64,000 nucleotides of DNA. It comes from an uncultured Rhodocyclaceae bacterium (lineage in GTDB: Bacteria; Pseudomonadota; Gammaproteobacteria; Burkholderiales; Rhodocyclaceae). Each line of letters begins with the position of its first letter. Positions within the stretch are counted from its first letter, which is position 1. The position numbers were made by a program, and so were the translations under genes. Of this stretch, positions 38,601 to 47,283 are shown piece by piece. The notes under the pieces were generated by a model that was not told the origin of the DNA, did no database searches, and saw nothing but the letters and a program-made list of their open reading frames with translations. The stretch spans positions 1,589,001-1,653,000 of the forward strand of contig OU015322.1 of NCBI GenBank assembly GCA_907163225.1, written 5' to 3'.

Positions 38601-39032
38601 GGGCTGGGCGCCAAAGCGGCTGAGGTAAGGCATTTGCCGGGCGAGGCTGGCGCACAGGGCATCCAGCGTCGTGATGCGCAGGCGGCCGGGATGTCCGAGC
38701 AGGCGCCAGCCTTGCGCTGCGTCGTGGGCCAATACTTTTTGTGCCAGCCCGAAGGTCAGCTGTTTGTGCGGCTCGTTTGGCAGCTCGCCGCTGGCCGCCC
38801 GCTCCAGGCTACCCAGAATGCGGTCGCGCATCTCGGTCGCCGCCTTGTTGGTAAAGGTCAGCGCCAGCACTTCCTCGGGATTCTCAACCACCGCCAGCAG
38901 ACGCAGATAGCGCTGCGTTAGCAGTTCCGTCTTGCCAGCACCCGCCGGCGCCTCGACGATGAAGGACGCGACCTCGAGCGCCCGCTGGCGGGCGATCCGG
39001 TCTTCTTCGAGGCGGCCGGGCGCGAGCTGCAT
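35655..39032 (-). CDS. addA: UvrD/AddA-type helicase-nuclease
   Basis: A 1125-residue enzyme. Walker A VEAPAGAGKTELLTQRYL at 26-43, helicase motifs LTFTNKAATEMRDRI, LLVDEFQDTSPSQ, VVGDPMQSIYRFRKADVG and MTVHKSKGLEFDTVILPG are intact. Near the C-terminus CRWIVDYKT carries the PD-(D/E)XK nuclease motif. It resects double-strand breaks for RecA with AddB. It overlaps the upstream FMN reductase gene by one base (TGATG). Copy 9 of the dispersed motif is inside. Confidence 0.9.
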   Translation of the reverse strand: MQLAPGRLEEDRIARQRALEVASFIVEAPAGAGKTELLTQRYLRLLAVVENPEEVLALTFTNKAATEMRDRILGSLERAASGELPNEPHKQLTFGLAQKVLAHDAAQGWRLLGHPGRLRITTLDALCASLARQMPYLSRFGAQPGVSEDAEAHYATAARRTLEMVEAGGDDAEVVAEALAFMDNNAGRLEKLLIAMLGRRDQWLHHASRIESGAMKAEVEAGFAALIERDLAAVGGLLDARVQSLLMPLARFAAANVPGTLDAIFDWNFRLTVTIADLPRWQAVAALLMTGTGTLRKTVDKRIGFPADKEFGDQKKAMLELLADLRGVAGLEDMLAMLVKLPRPELSDGEWATVECFSRLLRLAAGQLWLAFQEAGEVDFIEIAARAGLALGDDEAPTDLAQALDYRIRHLLVDEFQDTSPSQVGLIEKLTRGWMPDDGRTLFVVGDPMQSIYRFRKADVGLFLRVRERGIGDISLGHLRLFRNNRSYPGIVDWVNTAFPSIFPPEDSPEAGAVRYAESAATRPARTDSGVLVHPVIAREGADASAEEAGRVLAIIQQARKEAPEERIAVLVRARRHLDALVAEIRRSAPGLRFQAVDIEGLDGRQHVQDLLTLFRALHHRADRVHWLALLRAPWCGLKLADLHALAADDKKSTIWQLMQDDARTACLSADGRQRLTHVREVLRLAFAGRSRQHPRRWLEGVWLMLGGPRCLEAPEALKDVDAFFTLVDKLVASRNLSAETLTAHAAELYAPSDPLGDAVQMMTVHKSKGLEFDTVILPGLHRETGANESSLLLWDEVAGADGDEHLLVAPMKQKGSADGEPTAYDYLKKLETERAAHENERLLYVAATRAIRKLHLVGVAAADEKMDDGLKAPANGTLLKLLWPGVAQPVFAAALSDSEAVAPVSTGIDPASFVPPLVRLRHIALPDGLRQIPEGMRRADNPLDLDEAESGLSLEASVGTLVHRCLEIIAKNGLESWSTARVAALQPTYRRWLHAQGHGEAEAASGAGEVVAALGNTLDSAIGRWVLADHPEAAAEQAWSSTDGNVAANHIIDRVFVAEGCRWIVDYKTVRIPEDELPARALSYRPQLERYASLFADEPLPLRLAVFFPLQGRLVEISCEGSAL
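38216..38244 (+). repeat. Dispersed CGGTCAAC motif, copy 9
   Basis: CGGTCAACCGGAAATTC then TCAAAAATGG; inside addA, antisense. Confidence 0.7.
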
Positions 39033-39580
39033 CAGGCCCGCAGTTTCCGGGACCAGTTGGCCAGCGCCTGCATTTGGGTGGCAACCTGCTGGATCAGCTT
39101 GGCGTCGGTCAGGTTGCCATCGGCGTCAAAGGCACCGGCAAAGGCGCTAGCGAAAACTTCCGGCTTGTTGAGCGGATGCAGGTCGAGAAACACGCAAACC
39201 TGGCGCAAATGATACTGGGCGCGCGATGTACCCATGCCGCCGCCAGCGCCCAGAATGGCCACGGCTTTGCCCGCCAGCAGGGCGTTATCGGGCGCCCGCG
39301 ACGCCCAGTCCAAGGCATTCTTCAGGGCTGGCGCGATGGAATAGTTGTACTCCGGACAGGCCAGCACCAGCGCATCGGCGGCGCCGATCTGGTCGAGCAA
39401 GCGCTGAACCGCAGCCGGCTTTTCAGCGATGTCGGCGTTGTAGAAAGGCACAGCCGACAAGTCGGCGATTTCCATGGAGACGCCTTCCGGCAACTCGGCC
39501 ATCGCCGCCCGCAACAGGCCGGCATTGGTCGACTGGCGGCGCAGGCTGCCGCAGATACCCAACAATTTCAGTTCGCGCAT
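39032..39580 (-). CDS. NADPH-dependent FMN reductase family protein
   Basis: A 182-residue flavodoxin-fold protein. LLGICGSLRRQSTNAGLLRA is the FMN phosphate loop; LACPEYNYSIAPALKNALDWASR is the second family motif. These enzymes reduce FMN, quinones or azo compounds with NAD(P)H. ATG 39580 has AGGAGA upstream. It sits in tight order between addB (16 bases before it) and addA (1-base overlap), so it is co-transcribed with a DNA repair complex; why is unclear. Confidence 0.9.
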   Translation of the reverse strand: MRELKLLGICGSLRRQSTNAGLLRAAMAELPEGVSMEIADLSAVPFYNADIAEKPAAVQRLLDQIGAADALVLACPEYNYSIAPALKNALDWASRAPDNALLAGKAVAILGAGGGMGTSRAQYHLRQVCVFLDLHPLNKPEVFASAFAGAFDADGNLTDAKLIQQVATQMQALANWSRKLRA

Positions 39581-39596
39581 GGTTTTCTCCTGATCC

Positions 39597-41760
39597 TCAG
39601 TTGGCAATTCGAGTCAGAACTTCGGCCCGTTCAATAATTCCATTATTCGACGCAGCCTCGGCCAGCAGGCGCTGTCGCTCCGGCAGGCGCAACAGCGGCA
39701 AGACCTCGCAATATTGCAGATCCTTGAGGTCGGCGAACATGACGCCGGCCTGGCCCCGCTTCACTTCCTTGGCCACCGCGTGCAGGCGTTCGCGCCAGTG
39801 GGTGATGACGGCGATCCAGTCAGGGAACTCGGCCGGATCGAAAGTCTTCTGCTTGTCGTCGCCGATACCCTGGACGCCGGGCAGGATGTCCTTTTCGTCC
39901 GCGACGCCGGTGAAGGCCGGCTTGTCGAGCAGCACCTTGGCAAAAACGACAGCCGCGACGTCTTCGTTCACCAGCGCGGCGTAAATCGGCAACTGCGGCT
40001 CGGTGATGCGCTGCGCGGCCCAGTTCTTGGTGTCAATGGCGGCGCCGGTCTTGTAGTCGATGATGATCTGCCGGCCATCGGCCAGCTGGTCAATACGGTC
40101 GACGATCATCTTGACCTTGATGCCCTCGATCTCGACTTCAGCAGGCGCCTCGCAGGCGACGACCTCAAAGCTCAGGCCGCGCTTGGCTTCGACCTGGAGC
40201 CAGACCTCGATCAACTTGGCCAGGCGCGCCGCTTCGAGTTCGCGGAAGCGGGCGGGCAGCGTGATGCGGCGGTCGAGTTCGAAATTCTGCAAAGCCTTGG
40301 TGACAGCCTCGGCGATGGCCTGCTGGCGGCTCACTTCGCCCAGTGCGGCCAGCGCTTCCGACGATCGGATCTCTGTCCAGAAGGCTTCCAGCGCCTCATG
40401 AACCAGCGTGCCGCGGGCCGCGGGGTCAAGGCCTTCGACCGGCTCGTCAATCGCCTGGCCGCCCAGCCGGTACTGGTAGTAGGCCCAGGCCGGGCAGATG
40501 GCTTGGGCGCGCAGAACCCAGCTGCCACCGGAGACTTTTTCGCCCTCAGCAACCGGCGGCGCCATGGCGTCATCGATCAGCTCAAGCGCCGATGCCGACT
40601 CGCCGGCCATTTGCCGAGCCAGCGTGAGCACTTCACTTTTGGCTTCTCCCGCCAGCGGAATTCCGGCGACCAGCGGGCTCGGCCGCAACACGCGATTGCC
40701 ATCAGCCTGAGCGAACGAAAATGTCACCACCGGCGCCGACAGCGACAGGCGGTCATGGACGCGCTGGGCGAAATCCAGCTCAACCTCGGCGCTGGCATGC
40801 GCCGCCCCGGCCGCGCGCAGCACCTCGGCTGGCAGCAACGGATTGGGCCGTGGCGGCGGCGGCCAGAGGTCGTCGTTCATGCCCATCACCCACAGCGCAT
40901 CGAAAGACAGGCCGGCGCTTTCGAGCACGCCGAGTACCTGGATCGCCGGCCGGCCGCGCGTTTCGGGCTGGAACAACCGCTGCCGGCAGAGTTGCGACAG
41001 GCGGCGGACGGCTTCGGAAAAACCCAAAGGCCCGAGCAGGCCGTCGAGTCGGCCGAAACCGTCAAGCACTTCGCCAAAGGCGCGACGGGCCTGGAATTCA
41101 TTGCTGGATAGCGGGCGATCGCCCGGCCAGCCGACCGCTTTCAGGCAATTACGAAAAACGCCCGACCATTGCCCCGGTAGCAGCTTGCGGCTGGCCGCGC
41201 TGGCTGTTTCGGCAAAAGCCTCAAGCGCCGCGACGGTTTGCGGGCAAAGCGGTGCTTCGTTCTCGGAAAGGCGCTGCGCCAGGCGAATCAAGGCCGGCAG
41301 CGTGGTGAAGTAAGGCAGATCGCGGCGCAAGGCGCTGTCGAGTCGGGCCCGGCCATCGGCCTCGCCTTCGGCCGCCGACCAGCCGCCAGCCAGCAACAAT
41401 TCGGATAGCCGGCTCTGCTCGACCTTGGCCCGGCCGCTACCGAGCGCCAGCAGATCAAGGGCGACGCGTATCAACGGCAGATCGGCCAGCGCACGGCCAA
41501 GCGAGAAGTTGAAACAACGCGGCACTTCAGCCGTATCGGGACGAATCAGCGCCGGGTGCAGGGCATCATCGAGCAGGAATTCCAGGCGGTCACGCACGCC
41601 GGCCAGATCGGGCGCCACAATGCCCAGCCGGCAAGCCGGGTTGGCGGCCAAATGGCCTTGCACCCAGGCCACCACGGCGGAACATTCGGCATCACCGTCG
41701 GCGCAGGCGATGGCTGCACGATTGCTGCGGTCAACCGGAAACCGGGCTTTTGCTTTTAGT
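39597..41760 (-). CDS. addB: AddB-type PD-(D/E)XK nuclease subunit, 5' part missing
   Basis: About 720 residues are readable, against roughly 850-900 for full proteins. The C-terminal nuclease site RIDQLADGRQIIIDYKTG is intact, and the middle has AddB blocks (LSFDALWVMGMNDDLWPPPPRPNPLLP). The frame stays open and protein-like up to about 41760, reading FPVDRSNRAAIACADG upstream of the GTG at 41675, then meets a stop (41772) inside implausible sequence. The N-terminal helicase-like part is therefore lost to the bad stretch, not to mutation of the gene. Confidence 0.85.
41728..41757 (+). repeat. Dispersed CGGTCAAC motif, copy 10
   Basis: CGGTCAACCGGAAACC then CTTTTGCTTTT; near the broken 5' end of addB. 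Confidence 0.65.
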
Positions 41761-41765
41761 TTTCG

Positions 41766-44700
41766 CCAGCGCTAGCCGCGCTCCCGGTCGGTCCCGGGTG
41801 TACGCATCTTTTTTTTCTTCTCTCCTTTGACCTTCGTGGGTCTCGCCTGTTGCCCGCCGCTTCGTTTTTTGCTTTCCTTCTTCCCGTGCTTCTTCCGCCG
41901 TTCTCTCGCGCTTCGTTGTTTCGCTCCCTTTGCTCTTGCTCTCGCTGCATCTCCGCCCTGCTCATACGGCCAACTCACCAGCCCCGGCACCCAGTCCCCA
42001 CAGAAACCACTCTTTTGCTTTCAACTCCCTCTCCCACACCTCACCCACCCCCCCCCCACCCCACCTTAGACCGGTCGCCGCCCGACGCACCCGAGTCGGC
42101 TTTATTCAGACCACAAAAACCTCGCACCCTCGCACCCCCCGACCCACTCTTGTCGCGCTAACTGTAACAACGCGCGCGTCTCCGCTCTACCCCACCTGCA
42201 GCGCGTACGCTCACCTGGGTTCTTCATGCCTGTCCACGGCAAGTCAACTGGCAAAAGCCGACCTCCTCCCGTTCTACACGGAGCTTCTTCAGCCCCTTTC
42301 CTCCCCATTTGTACCTCGCCATCCCAAGCGAGACTGAAGCAGTCCCAACGAGTCCGCCGCCCACAGAACCAACATAATGCACCTCCTGCCCGGCAAACTA
42401 TCGCCGCCCCGCTAGAGTTTGAGAAAAAAAGGGCATTTGGACCGACAGCAAGAACCACAGGCACAACACCCGTCACAAACCCCCGGCCAACACACTCACG
42501 CTAAATCTCCAACGGTTTGCCGCACAGCAGCGCGCCGGGCCCCTGGCTCTGGTGCGTATGGACAGGGCTGCAGGCTTCCGCCGGCTTGTCACGCCCCCGG
42601 ACCTCCCGCTGCGGACCCTCACACAGTCGTGCTTGTCTCAACGTGATGCGGACTCCTGGGCGCGAGTGGCTCCTTGGCCGGAAGCACCAGACGCGCGGCG
42701 GTGCCCTCGGCGGCAAGCGGGTTGCCCTCACGGGGACTTGCGGGCATTGCCGGTTTTATGTTTTTATCTTTTGTCTTGGGGCCGTAGGTTTGGTGGCGCA
42801 TGTGCTTTTTGTAGTTGTTTTATTTTTTTCATTTTTTTTTGTTTTATTTCACTTTCTATTTTTTAGCCTTTTGGTTTGTTTTGATTTCTTTTTCTTTTTT
42901 CTTTTTTTTTTCTTTTTGTTCTGTTCTCTTTTTTTTTCTTTTTTGTTACCCACAACAATCTTAAACAATACGTCACTTTTAGTATCAGTCCTCGACCACA
43001 TTCCCTGATGCTTTCGATCTTCCCATTCACCTACCTACCCCCACAAACCCCCCCCACACACATGATAATTACTTACATACCCACTTCATTCACCCACCCC
43101 ACACAACCCACTACCCCTACTACTCAACCACCACACCTCAACCATAAACCCCACAAACACACAACCAACACCACCCCACCTACCAAAACCCCCACATACA
43201 TACCCCACAAAAATAAAACACCAAATCTCAAACCATCAACCCCATCACTTTTCACATCACCACTAATATACCACACACCACACATCTACCCAACCCCCCA
43301 CACCCACAATTAGTCACCTGACTCCCAAACCAACACTACCCCGTCCATTCCCCCCGCTCCTCTGCATATACAGAGAATGAGGGTAAGCACAAACTCCCCC
43401 ACCTAGTATAACCACCCATCACACACTTACAATCAAAATAGCGTAACAACCAACCCCATTCAACCAAAAGTACGAAGTTACACCCAACGAACACCCTCCG
43501 AATAGACCACCACACAGCCCACCCAGCGCCGCCACCCCACAACCCTAGCCCACACCACAACTTAATCTCCCTACCCAAGACACCCACTAAGCAGACAATG
43601 GATTACACTCCCTACACACCAGAACCTCACTGACACAATCAACACGATTCACTGCTACCTGATATCACCATCAAACTTGCCACCCAACAACACACCAGAC
43701 AGCCGCCCACCAACCATCAGCATCCGACAAAGCTCCCACAACGGGCCACCGTTCCCAGAACACACCCACCACTTGCACGCAAAACCCCGGCACTTCGACA
43801 CCACAACCATTCCCGACCCCCAACCCCCGAAACACCCGACGTCCGGACCTCGGTCAGGGCCCACACGGAGTCACCCCCGCCCGACTCACCCCCCCCCTTT
43901 GAACAGCCAGCCGCACACACCCCTCCCCGATCAGGCCGCCCCGAGACCACCCAGCCACCCCCCTCACGTCACCCACTACCCCAACCACCGCAAAAGCCGT
44001 GCACGCCACAACTACGCACCTCCCCGACCGACGCACCCGCCTGACACTCCCCGACGCGGACCCCCGCCCCAGGCCGGTGGCGAAGCGCGAGATTGCTGGT
44101 CCCCCACCACATCGCGCCCCCCGTAGCCAGCCCATGTTCTCGGGCCCCCCTTCTCTGGACCGCCGACGGACGGGACCTTAGGCGCCACATCCACCAGTCT
44201 AACGAAACTCCCCGACGCGCCCCCACTGGACGGCGCCCACCCCCCGTAGCGTAAACCAAGCCCCAACATGGAGAACAATGCGAGCGGCGACGGCCCGATG
44301 ACCCCCGGTAGCGCCAAGGCGGCCAATCTACGCACACCACCCCCTCAGCTGCCACAGAAACGCTCCGCGGACACCCGCGACCACGATCCGGCACCCACCA
44401 CCAACCCACCCTCCCCCCCACCCACCCCCCCCACACCCCCAAACACACCCGCTCCCTCGCCCCCCCCCCCCCACCCACATAGGCCCCCCGACGATCTCGA
44501 TTCGCGGGCCGGGTGGAAGGAACAAGTACCCGAGCCTGTAGCCGCCCACGACACGAGTCCGGAGTGCAGAGCGGTCGAATGTCGAAACCAGCGCTTGGCC
44601 GCCAGCCCACGGAGAAGAGCTGTCACCGGGCAGGAGGGTCGCTCGGATATCAGAGATCAAGAGCCCCCGATGGGACGGCAACAAGCCGAGAACCCGACCG

Positions 44701-45290
44701 GCCCGGCAGGCCGACATTGGGGCCGCCCAGCGCCGAAAACACACGGCTACTCGGTGTCGCCCGCCGACCCCCCGGGACGATTAGCTGCTGTCGTTAGTCG
44801 ACTGCCACCCCCCCGTGAGCGCTGACTCCACCCCCCGGCACTCCCCTTCGACAAAAACCAACCCGCGTGCGCTGCGATCGAAAGACGACGACCAACTCTC
44901 CCGGACAGGAACGCTGACGCCAACCGGCGGTCCGTTAGAGCCGATCTGATCCACCATCGCGGGAAGCAGCCTCGCCGCAAAGTTGGTTTCAGCACAGTCT
45001 GCGCAGCCCCCGAAGACCGGACCCCCCCCGCAGGGCGAACACCCAGTTTCGAGACCCCACTGGTGTTGTCCGCTCAGACCCCAAAAGGCAACCACTCCCA
45101 CTACAGCGAAACAGGACGTAATCCGGCCCCCGACGCTTCTCGAACATCACCAGGCAGAAGACGCAGGGGATGTTGCGATCGAGATGGACTGCAGAACTTG
45201 TTACCCATCAGCCGACGCCTTTCGTAATAGCATCCCGTAGCACATACATCGCAACAGGCCTCTCCGATTAAAAATAAAACCGCCCGTAAG
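41766..45290. other. Probable low-quality or misassembled sequence, not annotatable
   Basis: Composition changes step by step: C/T-rich with long C runs (41.8-42.1 kb), mixed (42.1-42.75), T-homopolymer-rich (42.78-42.95), almost G-free A/C sequence (43.0-43.7), C-rich (43.7-44.5), then more normal. No ORF here has coding character and both flanking genes are cut. This does not look like one genomic element; a poor-quality read bridging a gap is the simplest explanation. No genes should be called inside it. Confidence 0.85.
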
Positions 45291-46408
45291 ACAGACCAGT
45301 TCGGCCCCCGATGGACGCTCAAGTGGCGCTCAAGCGCTGAGGAAGCGACCCGATCCAGCCCGACGATTTCAATTTCGTCGATGCGCGGCGAGGCGCGCTT
45401 GGTCACTTCGATGCCCTTCCACCAAGCCGCATATGCCTTTTCACTGGCACTCAGTCTGGCCAGCTGGCCAGCCACCGCCTCGGTTGCGGCATGGCCACGC
45501 GTGGCGGCTTCGGCATACAGGGAAAAATCCCCCGCCGAAATGCCGTCGAGCCCCGGCTGGATGTAAATATCGCCGGACTTCAGCAAAGCCCGCGAGCGGT
45601 TGACGTTCTGCTCGGTCAAAATGCCGACCATCTGGGCCGAGACGGTAAGCAGCGAACCGACCTCATCGGCCTTGAGCAGCGGCGAGCCGACGTTGACGGC
45701 AATCACCACGTCAGCCTTGCAGCGCTCACGCACCTCGTTGATCGGCAAGTTATCGACCAGGCCGCCATCGACCAGTTTGCGGCCATGGTGATCGACCGGC
45801 GCCAGCAATCCAGGCACCGACATGCTGGCGCGCATGGCCGTGGTCAACGGCCCATCGCGGAATACCACCCGCTCGCCGGTACCGATGTCGGTCGCGATAA
45901 TCGACAGGGGCAATGGCAGATCCTCGATGTCGCGCTCGCCCTGATTGGCGCGCACCAGCTGGTTGAAAAACAACTTGATCTTCTGGCCCGAAACCACACC
46001 TGCCTGATACGCCACGCCATTTTTTGAAACACCGCTTTCCGAGCCGGGCAGATAGCGCCGGGACACCAGCTTGTTGCGGTAGCTCATCTCGGCGTATTCG
46101 GGATTGTCGACAAACATGTCGCCCCAGTCAGCCCGCCCCAGCTGCTCGCGCATGGCGGCCGGCGACATCCCGGCTGCCCAGGCGCCGGCGACCAATGCCC
46201 CCATGCTGGTGCCGGCGACACAATCAACCGGTACGCGCAATTGATCGAGAACCTCCAGCACGCCGATATGCGCCGCGCCACGCGCCCCGCCGCCGCCCAG
46301 CACGAGGCCGATGCGCGGCCGGGCCTCGTCAGCAGCGACGCCTGCGGTCAACCCGAAAAAAAGGGCAAAAACCAAAAATGCAGCGCGGGAGCGAATCGGC
46401 AAAATCAT
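45101..46408 (-). CDS. Patatin-like phospholipase, PlpD type, C-terminal barrel lost
   Basis: The readable part is about 370 good residues plus a doubtful tail. A signal peptide (LVFALFFGLTAGVAA) precedes the patatin domain: oxyanion loop GLVLGGGGARGAAHIG (about 35-50), nucleophile GTSMG (Ser68), catalytic Asp214 in VDGGLVDNLP. After it comes a POTRA-like segment (RIDEIEIVGLDRVASSALERHL). Full PlpD proteins then have a 16-strand outer-membrane barrel (type Vd secretion). From about 45290 the frame enters the bad stretch, yet ATGCYYERR and PLRLLP still resemble the expected continuation, as if read with errors. Confidence 0.85.
   Translation of the reverse strand: MILPIRSRAAFLVFALFFGLTAGVAADEARPRIGLVLGGGGARGAAHIGVLEVLDQLRVPVDCVAGTSMGALVAGAWAAGMSPAAMREQLGRADWGDMFVDNPEYAEMSYRNKLVSRRYLPGSESGVSKNGVAYQAGVVSGQKIKLFFNQLVRANQGERDIEDLPLPLSIIATDIGTGERVVFRDGPLTTAMRASMSVPGLLAPVDHHGRKLVDGGLVDNLPINEVRERCKADVVIAVNVGSPLLKADEVGSLLTVSAQMVGILTEQNVNRSRALLKSGDIYIQPGLDGISAGDFSLYAEAATRGHAATEAVAGQLARLSASEKAYAAWWKGIEVTKRASPRIDEIEIVGLDRVASSALERHLSVHRGPNWSVLRAVLFLIGEACCDVCATGCYYERRRLMGNKFCSPSRSQHPLRLLPGDVREASGAGLRPVSL
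46345..46373 (+). repeat. Dispersed CGGTCAAC motif, copy 11
   Basis: CGGTCAACCCGAAAAAAAG then GCAAAAACC; antisense in the signal-peptide region of the patatin gene. Confidence 0.7.
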
Positions 46409-46419
46409 TCCTTCATGCG

Positions 46420-46447
46420 AAAAAAAGCCCCGCTGAGCGGGGCTTTC
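46420..46447 (-). terminator. Terminator of the OmpA-family gene
   Basis: GCCCCGC and GCGGGGC pair around a 3-base loop, extended by flanking A/T pairs; on the minus strand it is followed by TTTTTT. It lies between ompA and the patatin gene. Confidence 0.88.
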
Positions 46448-46463
46448 ATTGAAGCGTCGGCGA

Positions 46464-47117
46464 TTACTTGGTGCCGATGACTTCGATATCAACGCGACGA
46501 TCCGGCTGCAGGCAGTCGATCAGCGCCTTGGACTTCTTGTCGCCCTTGCACTTGTCGCCAGTAACCGGCTGCTTCTCGCCCTTGCCTTCGGTGTAAACAC
46601 GGTTGGCTTCGATGCCCTTGGCCACCAGGTACTCCTTGACGGCGGCAGCGCGCTTCTCGGACAGCTTCTGGTTGTAGGCGTCACCACCGACGCGGTCGGT
46701 GTGGCCAACGGCCAGGATCACTTCCAGCTTGATGGCCTTGGCCTTGGAGACCAGCTCGTCGAGCTTGGCCTTGCCAGCCGGACGCAGGACAGCCTTGTTG
46801 AAGTCGAACAGGGCGTCAGCAGCGACGGTGATCTTCTCACCGGACGGCTTGACACCAGCGGCAGCCGGGGCAGCAGCCGGCGCAGCAGCCTTCGGCTCGC
46901 AGGTTTCTTTCGGCAGCAGATCCTTGTCGCACTCGCAACCAGCCTTGTCGGCGGCAGCAGCGGCCGGGGTCCAGTAGCCATCACGCCAGCACAGGCCGTA
47001 ACCGGACTTGGCGACGACGTCACGCTGGTCGATCAGGTAAACGCGCTCTTGCGCAACAGCGGTAAAACCGATACCGGCCAGCAGGGCCAGAACCAGAGAT
47101 TTCTTGATGATATTCAT
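46464..47117 (-). CDS. OmpA-family protein
   Basis: A 217-residue exported protein with signal peptide (LVLALLAGIGFTAVAQ). After a short Cys-containing segment and an Ala/Pro linker, the OmpA peptidoglycan-binding domain spans about 95-217 (LFDFNKAVLRPAGKAKLDELV, VGHTDRVGGDAYNQKLSEKRAAAVKEYL, CLQPDRRVDIEV). The peptidoglycan-binding Asp and Arg are present. There is no room for an 8-strand barrel, so it is a periplasmic, peptidoglycan-linked protein. No strong SD is seen before the ATG. Confidence 0.93.
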   Translation of the reverse strand: MNIIKKSLVLALLAGIGFTAVAQERVYLIDQRDVVAKSGYGLCWRDGYWTPAAAAADKAGCECDKDLLPKETCEPKAAAPAAAPAAAGVKPSGEKITVAADALFDFNKAVLRPAGKAKLDELVSKAKAIKLEVILAVGHTDRVGGDAYNQKLSEKRAAAVKEYLVAKGIEANRVYTEGKGEKQPVTGDKCKGDKKSKALIDCLQPDRRVDIEVIGTK

Positions 47118-47283
47118 ATTCAGCAGTCCCGGTAGAAAATTAGGATGGAGATTTATTTTGAAACCTCCCGATTCTATTACGAAACGTCACAGTTCAACCA
47201 CTTGTCACATACAAGCCGCAGACTTTAAGTCAGCTACCATCGGACTGTCCGGCGACCTCATTGTCACCCCGAGGCTATAAAAA

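Noticed and set aside
42226..45240. Many open frames of 60-210 codons
   Set aside because: They lie in the implausible low-quality stretch and consist of Pro/His/Thr or Gly/Trp runs caused by skewed base use.
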